Positions 17,373 to 27,724 of a stretch of DNA of 64,000 nt are shown here, piece by piece. A program made the translations under genes and the position numbers. This stretch comes from Flavobacterium aestivum (GTDB lineage: Bacteria; Bacteroidota; Bacteroidia; Flavobacteriales; Flavobacteriaceae), in the NCBI RefSeq assembly GCF_026870175.2, contig NZ_CP113977.2, positions 1,550,001 through 1,614,000 on the forward strand, given 5' to 3'. The notes under the pieces were generated by a model. The model saw nothing but the letters and a program-made list of their open reading frames with translations, did not search any database and was not told the DNA's origin. Numbering within the stretch: the stretch's first letter is position 1; each line of letters begins with the position of its first letter.

Positions 17373-17720
17373 ATGAAAGGTGGAATTTATAACATATTAA
17401 AAGCACAGTTTCTTATAGACGACAATGCTATCAAAAATTGGCGCTTTATAGTTTATGTGATTTTACTGGCCATAATAATGATTGCCAATACGCAACGTTA
17501 CGAGCAAAAAGTGTTTAAGATTATTGAATTAACAAATAAAGTCAAGGAATTACGTTCAGAATTTGTAGATAAACGTTCGGAGCTAATGAAACTCAAAATG
17601 GAATCTACAGTCTCGGAAAAAATGGTCGGGAAACAAATTTTTCCATCATCAGTACCGCCTGTTAAAATTGAAGTTAGAAAAGAAGAAGAGAAAAATTTCT
17701 TAGAAAGAATATGGCAGTAG
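17373..17720 (+). CDS. FtsL-like division protein
   Basis: The 115 residues have a short cytoplasmic N-terminus, one membrane segment (FIVYVILLAIIMIAN, about 25-39) and a charged heptad-type coiled coil (about 45-80). This is the bitopic architecture of FtsL, which joins FtsQ and FtsB at the septum and activates FtsWI. Sequence is poorly conserved in the family, so the call rests on topology and its place between rsmH and ftsI. It overlaps ftsI by 10 bp. Confidence 0.85.
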   Translation: MKGGIYNILKAQFLIDDNAIKNWRFIVYVILLAIIMIANTQRYEQKVFKIIELTNKVKELRSEFVDKRSELMKLKMESTVSEKMVGKQIFPSSVPPVKIEVRKEEEKNFLERIWQ

Positions 17721-19714
17721 AAGATAAACATATATCCTATAGAACTTATCTGGTCGCGATTGTTATCTTGTTGATGGCAATGGCGATTGCTGTTAAATTG
17801 ACAAATATTCAATGGGTTGATGGGGATCATTACAGAGAATTAGCGAAAGAAAGAACCGTTAAGAATTTTGTTATTCCTGCCAATAAAGGAAATATTTACT
17901 CAGCAGACGGAAGTCTTTTGGCAACATCAATACCTAATTATATAATCCGTTTTGATGCACTTGCTCCAAAAACGGAGTCGTTCGAAAAAAATATAAAACT
18001 CTTGTCGGATTCATTAGGGAAAATGCTGAGAAAATCAAGTAGCACAATCCAAAACGAATTGAGAAGGGCTAGAGTTAATAAAAACAGGTATTATTTAGTC
18101 GCTAAAGATTTAAATTATACAGAGTATATGCGCATCAAAGGTTTTCCGTTATTTAATATGGGAGCTTACAAAGGAGGGATAATTGTTGAACAAAAAACAG
18201 TAAGAGAACATCCAATAGGAAAGATCGCTGAGCGAACAATAGGTTATGAAAGAAAAATGCCGGAAGGCTATTCAGACGGAAAAGGAATCGAGTGGGCATA
18301 TAGCGAATACCTTAATGGTAAAGACGGTAAAATATTAAAGCAAAAAATTGCCAAAGGACAATGGAAACCCATACGAGATGCAAATGAAGTAGAACCTCAG
18401 GATGGTTATGATGTTATATCAACAATAGATGTATATATTCAAGATATAGCACATCATGCTTTGTTAAAGCAATTGGAAGAATATGAGGCAGATCACGGCT
18501 GTGTAGTGGTTATGGAGACTAAAACAGGGCAAATAAAAGCGATTTCTAATTTAGGAAGAGCCAATGATGGTAGTTATTATGAAACTACAAATTATGCTTA
18601 TGCTGAATCTCATGAGCCAGGATCGACCTTTAAATTGGTTGATTTAATGGCAATATTGGAAGATAAAGTGGCAGATACAAGTACTGTTTATGACAGTCAT
18701 GGAGGTGTAGTTGTTTATTCAGGGCGAAAAGTAAGAGATTCTCATGATGGAGGTTATGGTAAAATATCGTTAGCTCGTGGTTTTGAGGTTTCTTCTAATA
18801 CAGTAATGGTTCAAGCTGTTTATAATAATTACAAAAACAATCCATCAAAATTTGTGAACCACATCAATTTCTATGGTTTAAATAAGAAATTGGGATTGGC
18901 TTTTCAAGGTGAAGGAAAACCATTTATACCACAACCGGGTGATAAAAACTGGTCTAATATTTCGCTTCCATGGATGGCATTTGGATATGGAGTTTCGGTA
19001 ACACCTTTGCAAACACTAACCTATTATAATGCTGTAGCGAATAATGGAGTAATGGTAAAACCACAATTGGTTACAGAAATTAAAGAGTGGAATAAAACCA
19101 TAAAAAAATACAATACAGTAGTAATGAATCCGAGGATTTGTTCACCAGAAACAATCTTGAAACTGAAAGCAGTTTTGGCTAATGTGGTTAAAAAGGGAAC
19201 GGGTTCAAAATTATTTTCTAAAGATTTTTCAATGGCAGGAAAAACAGGAACAGCTCAGGTGAATTATGCTAAAAATGGCGGGCAAGATAAGCACTATGCA
19301 TCTTCATTTGTGGGGTATTTTCCAGCTGATAATCCAAAATATTCTTGCATTGTAGTGGTTCATAAACCCAATACAGCCAAAAATGATTATTATGGAGCAG
19401 ATGTTGCTGGCCCGGTTTTTAAAAGGATAGCCCAAAAAATATTTACAGATGCACCTTCTACAAATGTGATTAAAAAGTTAGAAAGATCAACTCCAAAACA
19501 AGACCGTAATTACAATTCGTATTTTGCGCAAACACAGAAAAAGAATCTATATGTTCCAAATGTAAAAGGAATGTCGGGGATGGATGCAGTTGCTTTGCTA
19601 GAAAATTTGGGTATGAAAGTAAAGGCTGTTGGAGTTGGTAAAGTAAAAAAACAGTCAATACAAGCAGGACAAAATATTGTAAAAAAATCAACTATACTAT
19701 TGGAATTATCATGA
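17711..19714 (+). CDS. ftsI: Septal penicillin-binding protein (FtsI/PBP3 class) with PASTA domain
   Basis: A septal peptidoglycan transpeptidase. The 667 residues have an N-terminal membrane anchor (about 14-30), a dimerisation domain, and the transpeptidase motifs SxxK as GSTFK (Ser near 304), SxN as SSN and KTG as AGKTGTAQ (near 509-516). A C-terminal PASTA domain follows (VPNVKGMSGMDAVALLENLG, about 613-667), as in Spo/Fts PBPs of other phyla. Position between ftsL-like and murE fits. It overlaps murE by 4 bp (ATGA), implying translational coupling. Confidence 0.94.
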   Translation: MAVEDKHISYRTYLVAIVILLMAMAIAVKLTNIQWVDGDHYRELAKERTVKNFVIPANKGNIYSADGSLLATSIPNYIIRFDALAPKTESFEKNIKLLSDSLGKMLRKSSSTIQNELRRARVNKNRYYLVAKDLNYTEYMRIKGFPLFNMGAYKGGIIVEQKTVREHPIGKIAERTIGYERKMPEGYSDGKGIEWAYSEYLNGKDGKILKQKIAKGQWKPIRDANEVEPQDGYDVISTIDVYIQDIAHHALLKQLEEYEADHGCVVVMETKTGQIKAISNLGRANDGSYYETTNYAYAESHEPGSTFKLVDLMAILEDKVADTSTVYDSHGGVVVYSGRKVRDSHDGGYGKISLARGFEVSSNTVMVQAVYNNYKNNPSKFVNHINFYGLNKKLGLAFQGEGKPFIPQPGDKNWSNISLPWMAFGYGVSVTPLQTLTYYNAVANNGVMVKPQLVTEIKEWNKTIKKYNTVVMNPRICSPETILKLKAVLANVVKKGTGSKLFSKDFSMAGKTGTAQVNYAKNGGQDKHYASSFVGYFPADNPKYSCIVVVHKPNTAKNDYYGADVAGPVFKRIAQKIFTDAPSTNVIKKLERSTPKQDRNYNSYFAQTQKKNLYVPNVKGMSGMDAVALLENLGMKVKAVGVGKVKKQSIQAGQNIVKKSTILLELS

Positions 19715-21174
19715 GTATACTAAGAGATATATTATATAAAGTAGCTATAGAATCGGTAAGTGGTTCTACAGAAATTGCTATTAACAAAATGGATTTCGAT
19801 TCTAGAAAAATTGAAAAAAATGATGTTTTTATAGCGATTAGAGGAACAGTTTCAGACGGGCATGATTTTATAGAGAAAGCTATAGAGCTAGGAGCTTCGG
19901 CAGTTATTTGTGATACTTTGCCAAAGGTTTTAGCAAAAGAAGTTACCTATGTGTGTGTGAAAGATACTAATCTTGCTTTAGCCCATATGGCAGCCAATTA
20001 TTACGGAAATCCTTCTGATGGTTTAAAATTAGTGGGAATTACTGGGACAAATGGTAAAACAACAATTGCTTCTTTATTGTATCAATTGTTTAAAAAAGCG
20101 GGTTTTAAAGTTGGGTTACTATCTACAGTCAAAATTTTGGTTGATGATGTAGAATATAAAGCAACACATACGACACCAGACTCTATAACCATAAATCATT
20201 TTTTGAGAGAAATGATCGAGGCAGGAGTAACATATTGTTTTATGGAGGTGAGTTCACATGGAATTCATCAAAAAAGAACTGAAGGATTGCATTTTGTAGG
20301 CGGAATTTTTACCAATTTATCACACGATCATTTAGATTATCATCCCACTTTTGCTGAATACAGAGACGTGAAAAAATCGTTTTTTGATAATTTGTCCAGC
20401 ACAGCTTTTGCATTGTCAAATATAGATGATAAAAATGGGCAAGTAATGCTGCAAAATACTTCAGCAAGAAAACGTACTTACGCTTTAAAAACATATTCTG
20501 ATTATAAAGCTCAAATTCTAGAAAATCAATTATCTGGTTTGTTGCTGAAAATTAACGGAAATGAAGTTTGGGTAAAATTAATAGGGACTTTCAATGCCTA
20601 TAATCTTTTGGCTATTTACGGAACGGCAATAGAATTAGGATTGGATAGCTTTGAAGTACTTCGATTAATGTCTGAATTAGAAAGTGTATCCGGACGATTC
20701 CAGTTTATTGTTTCCAGCTCAAATGTAACGGCAATTGTAGATTATGCTCACACACCAGATGCTCTGGAAAATGTTTTGAATACGATTAATGATGTACGTA
20801 CAAAAAATGAACAACTAATTACGGTTGTTGGTTGTGGAGGAAATAGAGATAAAACCAAAAGGCCTATAATGGCAGGTATAGCCTCAGATTTGAGTGATAA
20901 AGTGATTCTTACATCAGATAATCCAAGAGATGAAGAACCGGAAACAATTATCCAAGAAATGGAAAAAGGAGTAGCTGCTCAAAATTTTAAAAAAGTTTTG
21001 ACAATTACAGATAGACTGCAAGCTATAAAAACGGCTTGCCAATTGGCCCAACCAAATGATATTATATTGATTGCCGGAAAAGGACATGAAACGTATCAGG
21101 AAATCAAAGGGGTACGTCATGATTTTGATGACATGAAAAATGTAAAAGAAATTTTAGAACAACTGTTAAAATAA
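19711..21174 (+). CDS. murE: UDP-MurNAc-tripeptide synthetase MurE
   Basis: Adds the third amino acid to UDP-MurNAc-dipeptide. The 487 residues show the ATP loop GITGTNGKTT (near 110-119), ATHTTPDSITI, MEVSSHGIHQKR and NLSHDHLDYH. The substrate motif is DNPRDEEP, where DNPR marks enzymes that add meso-diaminopimelate, as expected for a Gram-negative cell wall. Length is normal. It overlaps ftsI by 4 bp and lies 6 bp before mraY. Confidence 0.96.
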   Translation: MSILRDILYKVAIESVSGSTEIAINKMDFDSRKIEKNDVFIAIRGTVSDGHDFIEKAIELGASAVICDTLPKVLAKEVTYVCVKDTNLALAHMAANYYGNPSDGLKLVGITGTNGKTTIASLLYQLFKKAGFKVGLLSTVKILVDDVEYKATHTTPDSITINHFLREMIEAGVTYCFMEVSSHGIHQKRTEGLHFVGGIFTNLSHDHLDYHPTFAEYRDVKKSFFDNLSSTAFALSNIDDKNGQVMLQNTSARKRTYALKTYSDYKAQILENQLSGLLLKINGNEVWVKLIGTFNAYNLLAIYGTAIELGLDSFEVLRLMSELESVSGRFQFIVSSSNVTAIVDYAHTPDALENVLNTINDVRTKNEQLITVVGCGGNRDKTKRPIMAGIASDLSDKVILTSDNPRDEEPETIIQEMEKGVAAQNFKKVLTITDRLQAIKTACQLAQPNDIILIAGKGHETYQEIKGVRHDFDDMKNVKEILEQLLK

Positions 21175-21180
21175 AACAAT

Positions 21181-22410
21181 ATGCTATACTACTTATTTCA
21201 ATATTTAGACAAAGTAATGGATGTTCCTGGAACAGGAGTTTTTCAATACATTACTTTTAGATCTTCTTTGGCATTAATGTTATCATTGCTATTGTCTACT
21301 ATTTACGGAAAACGAATTATTGGTTTTTTAAGTAGACAACAAGTTGGAGAAACAGTTCGTGAATTAGGATTGGCAGGACAAAATGAAAAGGCTGGTACAC
21401 CAACTATGGGGGGAATTATTATCATATTTGCCACATTGGTTCCAGTAATACTTTTTGCAAAATTGCATAATATCTATATTGTTTTATTGATAGTAACCAC
21501 ATTATGGATGGGAACTATCGGTTTTATTGACGATTATATTAAAATTTTCAAGAAAGACAAACAAGGACTTAAGGGAATCTTCAAAGTTTTTGGACAAGTT
21601 GGTTTGGGATTGATCGTGGGATCGGTATTGTATTTCAGCCCATCGGTTACTGTAAGAACTGATACAGGGAATAGTGATATTTTTAGAAATCCTACAGAAA
21701 CAGTAATAAATCAAGCATCATTAGAAGAGAAATCTACAGCAACGACTATTCCGTTTTTTAAAAATAACGAATTTGATTATGCTGAACTATTGGCTTGGAC
21801 CGGAGAGGGCTATGAAAAATGGGCTTGGTTGGTTTTTATACCAATCGTGATTTTTATCATTACTGCAGTTTCTAACGGAGCCAACTTAACAGATGGTATA
21901 GATGGTCTGGCCGCAGGAACTTCTGCAGTGTCGGTCTTTGCACTGGCGATTTTTACTTTTGTATCAGGTAATATTATATTTTCTAATTATTTGAATATAA
22001 TGTACATCCCCAATTCAGGAGAAATGACAGTTTTTATAGCGTCATTTCTTGGGGCATTGATTGGATTTCTTTGGTACAACTCCTATCCAGCTTCTGTTTT
22101 TATGGGAGATACAGGAAGTTTAACTATAGGAGGGATAATAGCGGTTCTAGCTATTGCAGTCCGAAAAGAAATGCTAATTCCATTATTATGCGGGATCTTT
22201 CTGGTAGAAAATTTTTCTGTAGTCTTACAAGTAAGTTATTTTAAATACACCAAAAAACGTTTTGGAGAGGGACGAAGAATTTTTCTGATGTCACCGTTGC
22301 ATCATCACTATCAGAAGAAGGGTTATCATGAAAGCAAAATTGTTACCCGATTTTGGGTTGTAGCCATCATGTTAGCCATATTGTCTATTGTTACACTAAA
22401 ATTAAGATAG
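21181..22410 (+). CDS. mraY: Phospho-MurNAc-pentapeptide translocase MraY
   Basis: Makes lipid I by transferring phospho-MurNAc-pentapeptide to undecaprenyl phosphate at the inner membrane. The 409 residues have about ten membrane spans, GTPTMGG (near 77), the Asp pair in [34 protein letters not shown] and [12 protein letters not shown]. It is about 50 residues longer than enteric MraY because of an insert (about 155-210, including [17 protein letters not shown]) typical of Bacteroidota. Sits 1 bp before murD. Confidence 0.96.
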   Translation: MLYYLFQYLDKVMDVPGTGVFQYITFRSSLALMLSLLLSTIYGKRIIGFLSRQQVGETVRELGLAGQNEKAGTPTMGGIIIIFATLVPVILFAKLHNIYIVLLIVTTLWMGTIGFIDDYIKIFKKDKQGLKGIFKVFGQVGLGLIVGSVLYFSPSVTVRTDTGNSDIFRNPTETVINQASLEEKSTATTIPFFKNNEFDYAELLAWTGEGYEKWAWLVFIPIVIFIITAVSNGANLTDGIDGLAAGTSAVSVFALAIFTFVSGNIIFSNYLNIMYIPNSGEMTVFIASFLGALIGFLWYNSYPASVFMGDTGSLTIGGIIAVLAIAVRKEMLIPLLCGIFLVENFSVVLQVSYFKYTKKRFGEGRRIFLMSPLHHHYQKKGYHESKIVTRFWVVAIMLAILSIVTLKLR

Positions 22411-22411
22411 T

Positions 22412-23743
22412 ATGAGGCTAGTAGTATTAGGAGCTGGAGAAAGCGGTGTTGGAACTGCTATACTAGGGAAGAAGCAAGGTTATGATGTTTTTGTTTCTGA
22501 CTTTGGAAAAATACAAGGAAGTTACAAAGAAGTTCTTATCATTAATGGAATTGCCTGGGAAGAGGGTAAACACACAGAAGAGCTGGTATTGAATGCAGAT
22601 GTGGTGATGAAAAGCCCTGGGATTCCTGACAAATCTCCAATCATTAAGCAATTAAAAGAGAAAGGGGTTTCTATCGTTTCCGAAATTGAATTTGCAGCTC
22701 CATTTACAGAAGCCACGACTGTCGGAATAACAGGAAGTAACGGTAAAACTACCACGACAATGCTAACCTATCATTTGCTGAAATCAGCAGGATTGAATGT
22801 AGGTCTGGCAGGCAATATCGGAAAAAGCTTTGCTTGGCAAGTAGCAGAGAATAAGTATGATGTTTATGTGCTGGAATTAAGCAGTTTTCAGCTTGACGGC
22901 ATTATAAATTACAAGCCACATATAGCAGTAATTACGAATATTAGTCCGGATCATTTAGATCGATATAATTATAAATATCAAAATTATATAGATTCAAAAT
23001 TTAGGATAACAATGAATCAAACCGAAGAAGACTTCTTGATTTATGATTATACTGATGAGGCTATTTCGGAATGGCTAAAAAATAATAAGACAAAAGCTAA
23101 ATTAATTCCTTTTTCATTGACAGATACTTTCAACGAAGGAGCTTATATAAAAAACAATAAAATGGACGTAAAAATTAACCACGAAGAGTTTACAATGGAA
23201 ACAGAATATATTGCATTGGAAGGGAAACATAATATAAAAAATGCAATGGCGGCAACATCTGTAGCAAAGATTTTACAAATTAGAAATGCAACTATCCGTG
23301 AAAGTTTGTCCAACTTTCAAGGGGTTGAACATCGTTTAGAGAAAGTTTTAAAAATTCAAAATGTTCAATACATCAATGACTCAAAAGCTACAAATGTAAA
23401 TGCAACATTCTTTGCTTTAGATAGCATGAATACTTCAACGGTTTGGATTGTTGGGGGAGTAGACAAAGGGAATGATTATAATGAATTGATGTCTTTGGTT
23501 CGTGAAAAGGTAAAAGCTATCGTTTGTTTGGGTATCGATAATAAAAAGATTATTGATGTTTTTGGAGGTGTTGTAGATATAATGGTCGAAGTAGACAATA
23601 TGAATGATGCTGTTCGTATGGCACAGCGTCTAACCGAAAAAGGAGATACGGTTTTATTATCACCAGCATGTGCAAGTTTTGATTTATTCGAAAATTACGA
23701 AGATAGAGGAAGACAATTCAAGCAAGCAGTAAAAAATTTATAA
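22412..23743 (+). CDS. murD: UDP-MurNAc-L-alanine:D-glutamate ligase MurD
   Basis: Adds D-Glu to UDP-MurNAc-L-Ala. The 443 residues show the N-terminal nucleotide fold LVVLGAGESGVGTA, the ATP loop GITGSNGKTTTT (near 108-119), VLELSSFQLDG, ITNISPDHLDRY, INDSKATNVNAT, WIVGGVDKGNDY and the end LLSPACASFDLFENYEDRG, all MurD hallmarks. Length is normal. It directly follows mraY. Confidence 0.96.
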   Translation: MRLVVLGAGESGVGTAILGKKQGYDVFVSDFGKIQGSYKEVLIINGIAWEEGKHTEELVLNADVVMKSPGIPDKSPIIKQLKEKGVSIVSEIEFAAPFTEATTVGITGSNGKTTTTMLTYHLLKSAGLNVGLAGNIGKSFAWQVAENKYDVYVLELSSFQLDGIINYKPHIAVITNISPDHLDRYNYKYQNYIDSKFRITMNQTEEDFLIYDYTDEAISEWLKNNKTKAKLIPFSLTDTFNEGAYIKNNKMDVKINHEEFTMETEYIALEGKHNIKNAMAATSVAKILQIRNATIRESLSNFQGVEHRLEKVLKIQNVQYINDSKATNVNATFFALDSMNTSTVWIVGGVDKGNDYNELMSLVREKVKAIVCLGIDNKKIIDVFGGVVDIMVEVDNMNDAVRMAQRLTEKGDTVLLSPACASFDLFENYEDRGRQFKQAVKNL

Positions 23744-23829
23744 TTAGTCAATTAGCCAATTTTATAATGTGCCAATTGGTCAATTAGCGAATTATTAAAT
23801 TATCAAGTTGATACATTAGATTTACAAGA
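23744..23829 (+). repeat. Short degenerate GCCAATT/GTCAATTAG repeats between murD and ftsW
   Basis: The 86-bp spacer holds repeated words: GTCAATTAGCCAATT, then GTGCCAATTGGTCAATTAGCGAATT, with the small palindrome CCAATTGG. It looks like spacer-type low-complexity repeat rather than a gene or terminator. It is the widest gap so far in a cluster otherwise joined by overlaps or gaps of a few bases. Confidence 0.45.
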
Positions 23830-25146
23830 ATGAAAGAACTAGTTAACAAATTAAAAGGAGATAAAGGCATTTGGTCATTCGTGGCACTATTGGCTATGTT
23901 TTCGTTTATGCCTGTTTTTAGTGCGAGTAGTAATTTGGCATACATAGGTCACGGAACTGGAAATACTTTGGGATACTTGGTAAAACATTTGGCTCATATC
24001 TGTATCGGTTTTGTGATTATTTATTGGATTCATAATATACCGTATCATTATTTTAGGGCTATCTCAAAAGCAGGATTACCGGTAGTTTGGCTTTTGTTAT
24101 TGTATACATTGGCAAAAGGAACGGCAATAGGCGGAGCTAATGCGAGTAGATGGATTCAAATTCCTTTTGTGGGATTGTCTTTTCAGACATCAGCGTTGGC
24201 AGCGATCATTTTGTTCATATTCGTAGCTCGTTATTTATCAAAAACAAGAGAAAACCCAATTACGTTCAAGTCCTCTTTATGGGAACTTTGGACTCCGGTT
24301 TTTATAACATTAGCGCTAATTTTACCAGCCAATTTTTCTACCACAGCTTTGATATTTGCAATGGTAATCATGTTGACTTTTGTTGGTAAATATCCGTTGA
24401 AGTATATTTTTTCGATCATAGGCTCAGGTATTGTATTTCTGGCATTTTTCGTTTTGCTTTCAAAAGCTTTTCCTGATTCTAAATTTTTTAGCAGGGTAGG
24501 AACATGGGGTAGTCGTATAGAGAATTTTACCAGCAACAAAGCCGATGAGGATGATTACCAAATTGAGAAAGCGAAAATAGCCATAGCTTCTGGCCAAATA
24601 TATGGGCTTGGACCTGGTAAAAGTGTACAGAAGAATTTTTTGCCCCAATCCTCTTCCGATTTTATTTATGCCATTATAGTTGAGGAATACGGATTGGTTG
24701 GCGGATTAGGAGTTTTGGTTTTGTATTTGCTTCTATTGTTTCGTTTTGTAGTAGCATCCCATAAAGCCAATACTCTTTTTGGGAAATTAGTGGTCATAGG
24801 ACTAGGATTTCCAATGATATTTCAAGCCATGATTAATATGGCTGTAGCGGTAGAATTGTTGCCGGTTACAGGGCAAACGCTGCCATTAATAAGTAGTGGA
24901 GGTAGTTCTATCTGGATGACCTGTTTTGGACTCGGAATTATTTTAAGCGTTACCAAAAAAGAAGAGGAAATTGCACAGGAAAAACTCGAAAAGGAAAGAA
25001 GAGAAGAAGCACTCCAAAAACTTATCGATAGGGAGTTAGAAGCAGATCTTAATGCAGACCAAGAGTTAGATAAAGAAGAGTTTGATTCAAATAATTATTC
25101 TATAACGGATAATTCTAAAAATCCAATGGATGCAGTGCTGAAATAA
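23830..25146 (+). CDS. ftsW: Septal peptidoglycan glycosyltransferase FtsW
   Basis: A SEDS-family polymerase that extends glycan strands from lipid II together with FtsI. The 438 residues contain about ten membrane spans and the SEDS segments ANASRWIQIPFVGLSFQTS (catalytic-loop region), DFIYAIIVEEYGLVGG, AVAVELLPVTGQTLPLIS and SSGGSSIWMTC. A charged cytoplasmic C-terminal tail of about 65 residues rich in Glu and Lys is extra relative to enteric FtsW. Confidence 0.95.
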   Translation: MKELVNKLKGDKGIWSFVALLAMFSFMPVFSASSNLAYIGHGTGNTLGYLVKHLAHICIGFVIIYWIHNIPYHYFRAISKAGLPVVWLLLLYTLAKGTAIGGANASRWIQIPFVGLSFQTSALAAIILFIFVARYLSKTRENPITFKSSLWELWTPVFITLALILPANFSTTALIFAMVIMLTFVGKYPLKYIFSIIGSGIVFLAFFVLLSKAFPDSKFFSRVGTWGSRIENFTSNKADEDDYQIEKAKIAIASGQIYGLGPGKSVQKNFLPQSSSDFIYAIIVEEYGLVGGLGVLVLYLLLLFRFVVASHKANTLFGKLVVIGLGFPMIFQAMINMAVAVELLPVTGQTLPLISSGGSSIWMTCFGLGIILSVTKKEEEIAQEKLEKERREEALQKLIDRELEADLNADQELDKEEFDSNNYSITDNSKNPMDAVLK

Positions 25147-25227
25147 TTGGATAAAGCAATTAGAAATTGGATATCAGTTTGTGAAATCCAGATGTTCAAA
25201 AAATAAGCAACTTAGAAATTTTATAAG

Positions 25228-26322
25228 ATGGCAAAACATAAATTCATATTAAGCGGAGGAGGAACAGGAGGGCATATCTATCCTGCAATTGCTATTGCAA
25301 ACGAATTAAAACTCCGTTTTCCGGACGCCGAAATTTTGTTTGTTGGTGCCGAGGATAAAATGGAAATGCAAAAAGTGCCTCAAGCAGGCTACAAAATAAA
25401 AGGACTTTGGATTGCAGGATTGCAAAGAAAATTAACAATTCAGAATGCAATGTTCCCATTTAAATTATTAAATAGTTTATGGGAATCCAGAAAAATAATA
25501 AAAAAGTTTAAGCCGGATGTAGTTATAGGAACCGGAGGGTTTGCAAGTGGACCATTGCTGAAAATGGCTAATTCAACGAATATCCCGACTGTAATTCAGG
25601 AGCAAAATTCCTATCCGGGGATTACCAATAAATTATTAAGCAAGAAAGCCAATATTATTTGTGTGGCGTATGATAATCTGGAAAGGTTTTTCCCTAAAGA
25701 TAAAATGATATTAACCGGAAATCCGGTTCGCCAAGATTTAATAGACATAGACGGAAAAAGAGAAGAAGCGATCCAACATTTTAAATTGGATAAAAATAAA
25801 AAAACTCTTTTGGTGTTGGGAGGAAGTCTTGGAGCAAGAAGAATAAATCAATTGATAGAAAAAGAACTGGATAAATTTCTGTCACTTAATGTTCAGGTTA
25901 TCTGGCAATGTGGCAAATTTTATTTAGATGAATATAAAAAATACAATAAGCCCAATGTTCAGGTGGTGGCTTTTATAGAGCGAATGGATCTGGTTTATGC
26001 AGCAGCAGATGTTATTGTTTCCAGAGCAGGAGCATCTTCGGTTTCAGAATTGTGCATAGTTGGGAAACCAGTGATTTTTATTCCATCTCCTAATGTGGCT
26101 GAAGATCACCAAACTAAAAATGCTCAGGCAATGGTCGATAAAAAAGGAGCCATTTTACTTAGAGAATCTCAATTAGATGAAGATTTTGGTATTGTTTTTG
26201 AATCACTGGTAAAAGATTCGGGAAAACAGGAACAGTTAGCTCAAAACATAAAAAAATTGGCTAGACCAAAAGCAACGGAACAAATAGTTGATGAAATTGT
26301 GAAGTTGATCGAAAAAAAGTAA
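25228..26322 (+). CDS. murG: Lipid II synthase MurG (GlcNAc transferase)
   Basis: Transfers GlcNAc from UDP-GlcNAc to lipid I on the inner face of the membrane. The 364 residues include the N-terminal glycine-rich loop [17 protein letters not shown] (near 8-24), [40 protein letters not shown] and the UDP-binding [17 protein letters not shown]. Length is normal. Gaps of 81 and 52 bp separate it from ftsW and murC. Confidence 0.96.
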   Translation: MAKHKFILSGGGTGGHIYPAIAIANELKLRFPDAEILFVGAEDKMEMQKVPQAGYKIKGLWIAGLQRKLTIQNAMFPFKLLNSLWESRKIIKKFKPDVVIGTGGFASGPLLKMANSTNIPTVIQEQNSYPGITNKLLSKKANIICVAYDNLERFFPKDKMILTGNPVRQDLIDIDGKREEAIQHFKLDKNKKTLLVLGGSLGARRINQLIEKELDKFLSLNVQVIWQCGKFYLDEYKKYNKPNVQVVAFIERMDLVYAAADVIVSRAGASSVSELCIVGKPVIFIPSPNVAEDHQTKNAQAMVDKKGAILLRESQLDEDFGIVFESLVKDSGKQEQLAQNIKKLARPKATEQIVDEIVKLIEKK

Positions 26323-26374
26323 AGAAAAATAGAATTTAGAGAATAGACAGAAAGAATCTTATAAAAAAATAATA

Positions 26375-27724
26375 ATGAACCTGAATCAAATAAAAAACGT
26401 CTATTTCATTGGTATTGGAGGCATCGGAATGAGTGCTTTGGCTCGTTATTTCAAGACAATCGGAAAACAAGTTTCGGGTTATGATAAAACGCCTTCTATT
26501 CTTACCAGTGAATTAATTGAAAGTGGAATTGATATACACTTTGAAGATAGTATTGCATTGATTCCAAATGATTTTTATGTAGAAAACACTTTGGTTATTA
26601 TCACACCAGCAGTGCCTATTTCACACTCTGAATGGAATTACTTTTTAGAAAGAGACTTTCAGGTAAAGAAGAGAGCCGAAGTTTTGGGGATAATAACAAA
26701 AGATACTTTTTGTTTTGCAGTAGCGGGTACCCACGGGAAAACAACTACTTCAAGTATTTTAGGACATATATTACATGAAAGTGGAGCTGATGTTACCGCT
26801 TTTATAGGAGGAATTGTAGAGAATTATGATTCGAATTTAATAGGAACCGGAAAGACGGTTACCGTAGTTGAAGCCGATGAATTTGATCGTTCCTTTTTGC
26901 ACTTGTATCCCAATATTGCCTGTGTCACATCGATGGATGCTGATCATTTGGATATTTACGGAACAAGTGACGCTATTGAGGCATCTTTTGTAGAATTTGC
27001 TAATAAGATTGAGGATAAAACAAAACTCTTTATAACTAATGAATTGCCTATTGACGGGCAGGTATGTGCTGTAAATGAGGAAGGAATCTATAAAGCTTTC
27101 AATGTAAGGATAGAAAATGGTAGTTATGTTTTTGATGTAAAAACTCCAAACGGATTAATAAAAGATTTGCGTTTTGGACTACCGGGTAAACATAACTTAA
27201 TGAATGCTTTAATGGCACTGGCTATGGCAATAACTTACGGAACCCCAACCGAGGTTGTTGCTAAGGCTTTGTTGTCATTCAAGGGGATAAGAAGACGTTT
27301 CTCTTATCAAATAAAAGAAGAAAATTTAGTTTATATAGATGATTATGCACATCATCCTACAGAGATAAATGCGGTTCATCAAGCGGTTAGGGAATTGTAT
27401 CCGGGTCAAAAGGTTCTGGCAATTTTCCAGCCCCATTTATTTAGTAGAACAAAAGATTTTGCTGATAATTTTGCCAAAAGTTTATCGGCTTTTGATGAAG
27501 TGCTTTTAATGGAAATTTATCCGGCAAGAGAACTGCCGATGGAGGGTGTAAATTCACAATGGCTAATGGATAAAATGACAAACGAACATAAAAGGCTAAT
27601 CTCAAAAGAGGATTTAATTCCTACTATTTTGGCTAATGATGCTCGTGTTATTGTAACTATTGGAGCAGGTGATTTAGGAGAAATGGTACCATCAATAAAA
27701 AAAGCATTATATGAAAATCTTTAA
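26375..27724 (+). CDS. murC: UDP-MurNAc:L-alanine ligase MurC
   Basis: Adds L-Ala to UDP-MurNAc, the first peptide step. The 449 residues have YFIGIGGIGMSALARYF at the N-terminus, the ATP loop VAGTHGKTTTSS (near 115-126), VEADEFDRSFLHL, TSMDADHLDIY, GIRRRFSYQ and DDYAHHPTEI. Length is normal. The 3' end overlaps the ftsQ-like gene by 14 bp. Confidence 0.96.
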   Translation: MNLNQIKNVYFIGIGGIGMSALARYFKTIGKQVSGYDKTPSILTSELIESGIDIHFEDSIALIPNDFYVENTLVIITPAVPISHSEWNYFLERDFQVKKRAEVLGIITKDTFCFAVAGTHGKTTTSSILGHILHESGADVTAFIGGIVENYDSNLIGTGKTVTVVEADEFDRSFLHLYPNIACVTSMDADHLDIYGTSDAIEASFVEFANKIEDKTKLFITNELPIDGQVCAVNEEGIYKAFNVRIENGSYVFDVKTPNGLIKDLRFGLPGKHNLMNALMALAMAITYGTPTEVVAKALLSFKGIRRRFSYQIKEENLVYIDDYAHHPTEINAVHQAVRELYPGQKVLAIFQPHLFSRTKDFADNFAKSLSAFDEVLLMEIYPARELPMEGVNSQWLMDKMTNEHKRLISKEDLIPTILANDARVIVTIGAGDLGEMVPSIKKALYENL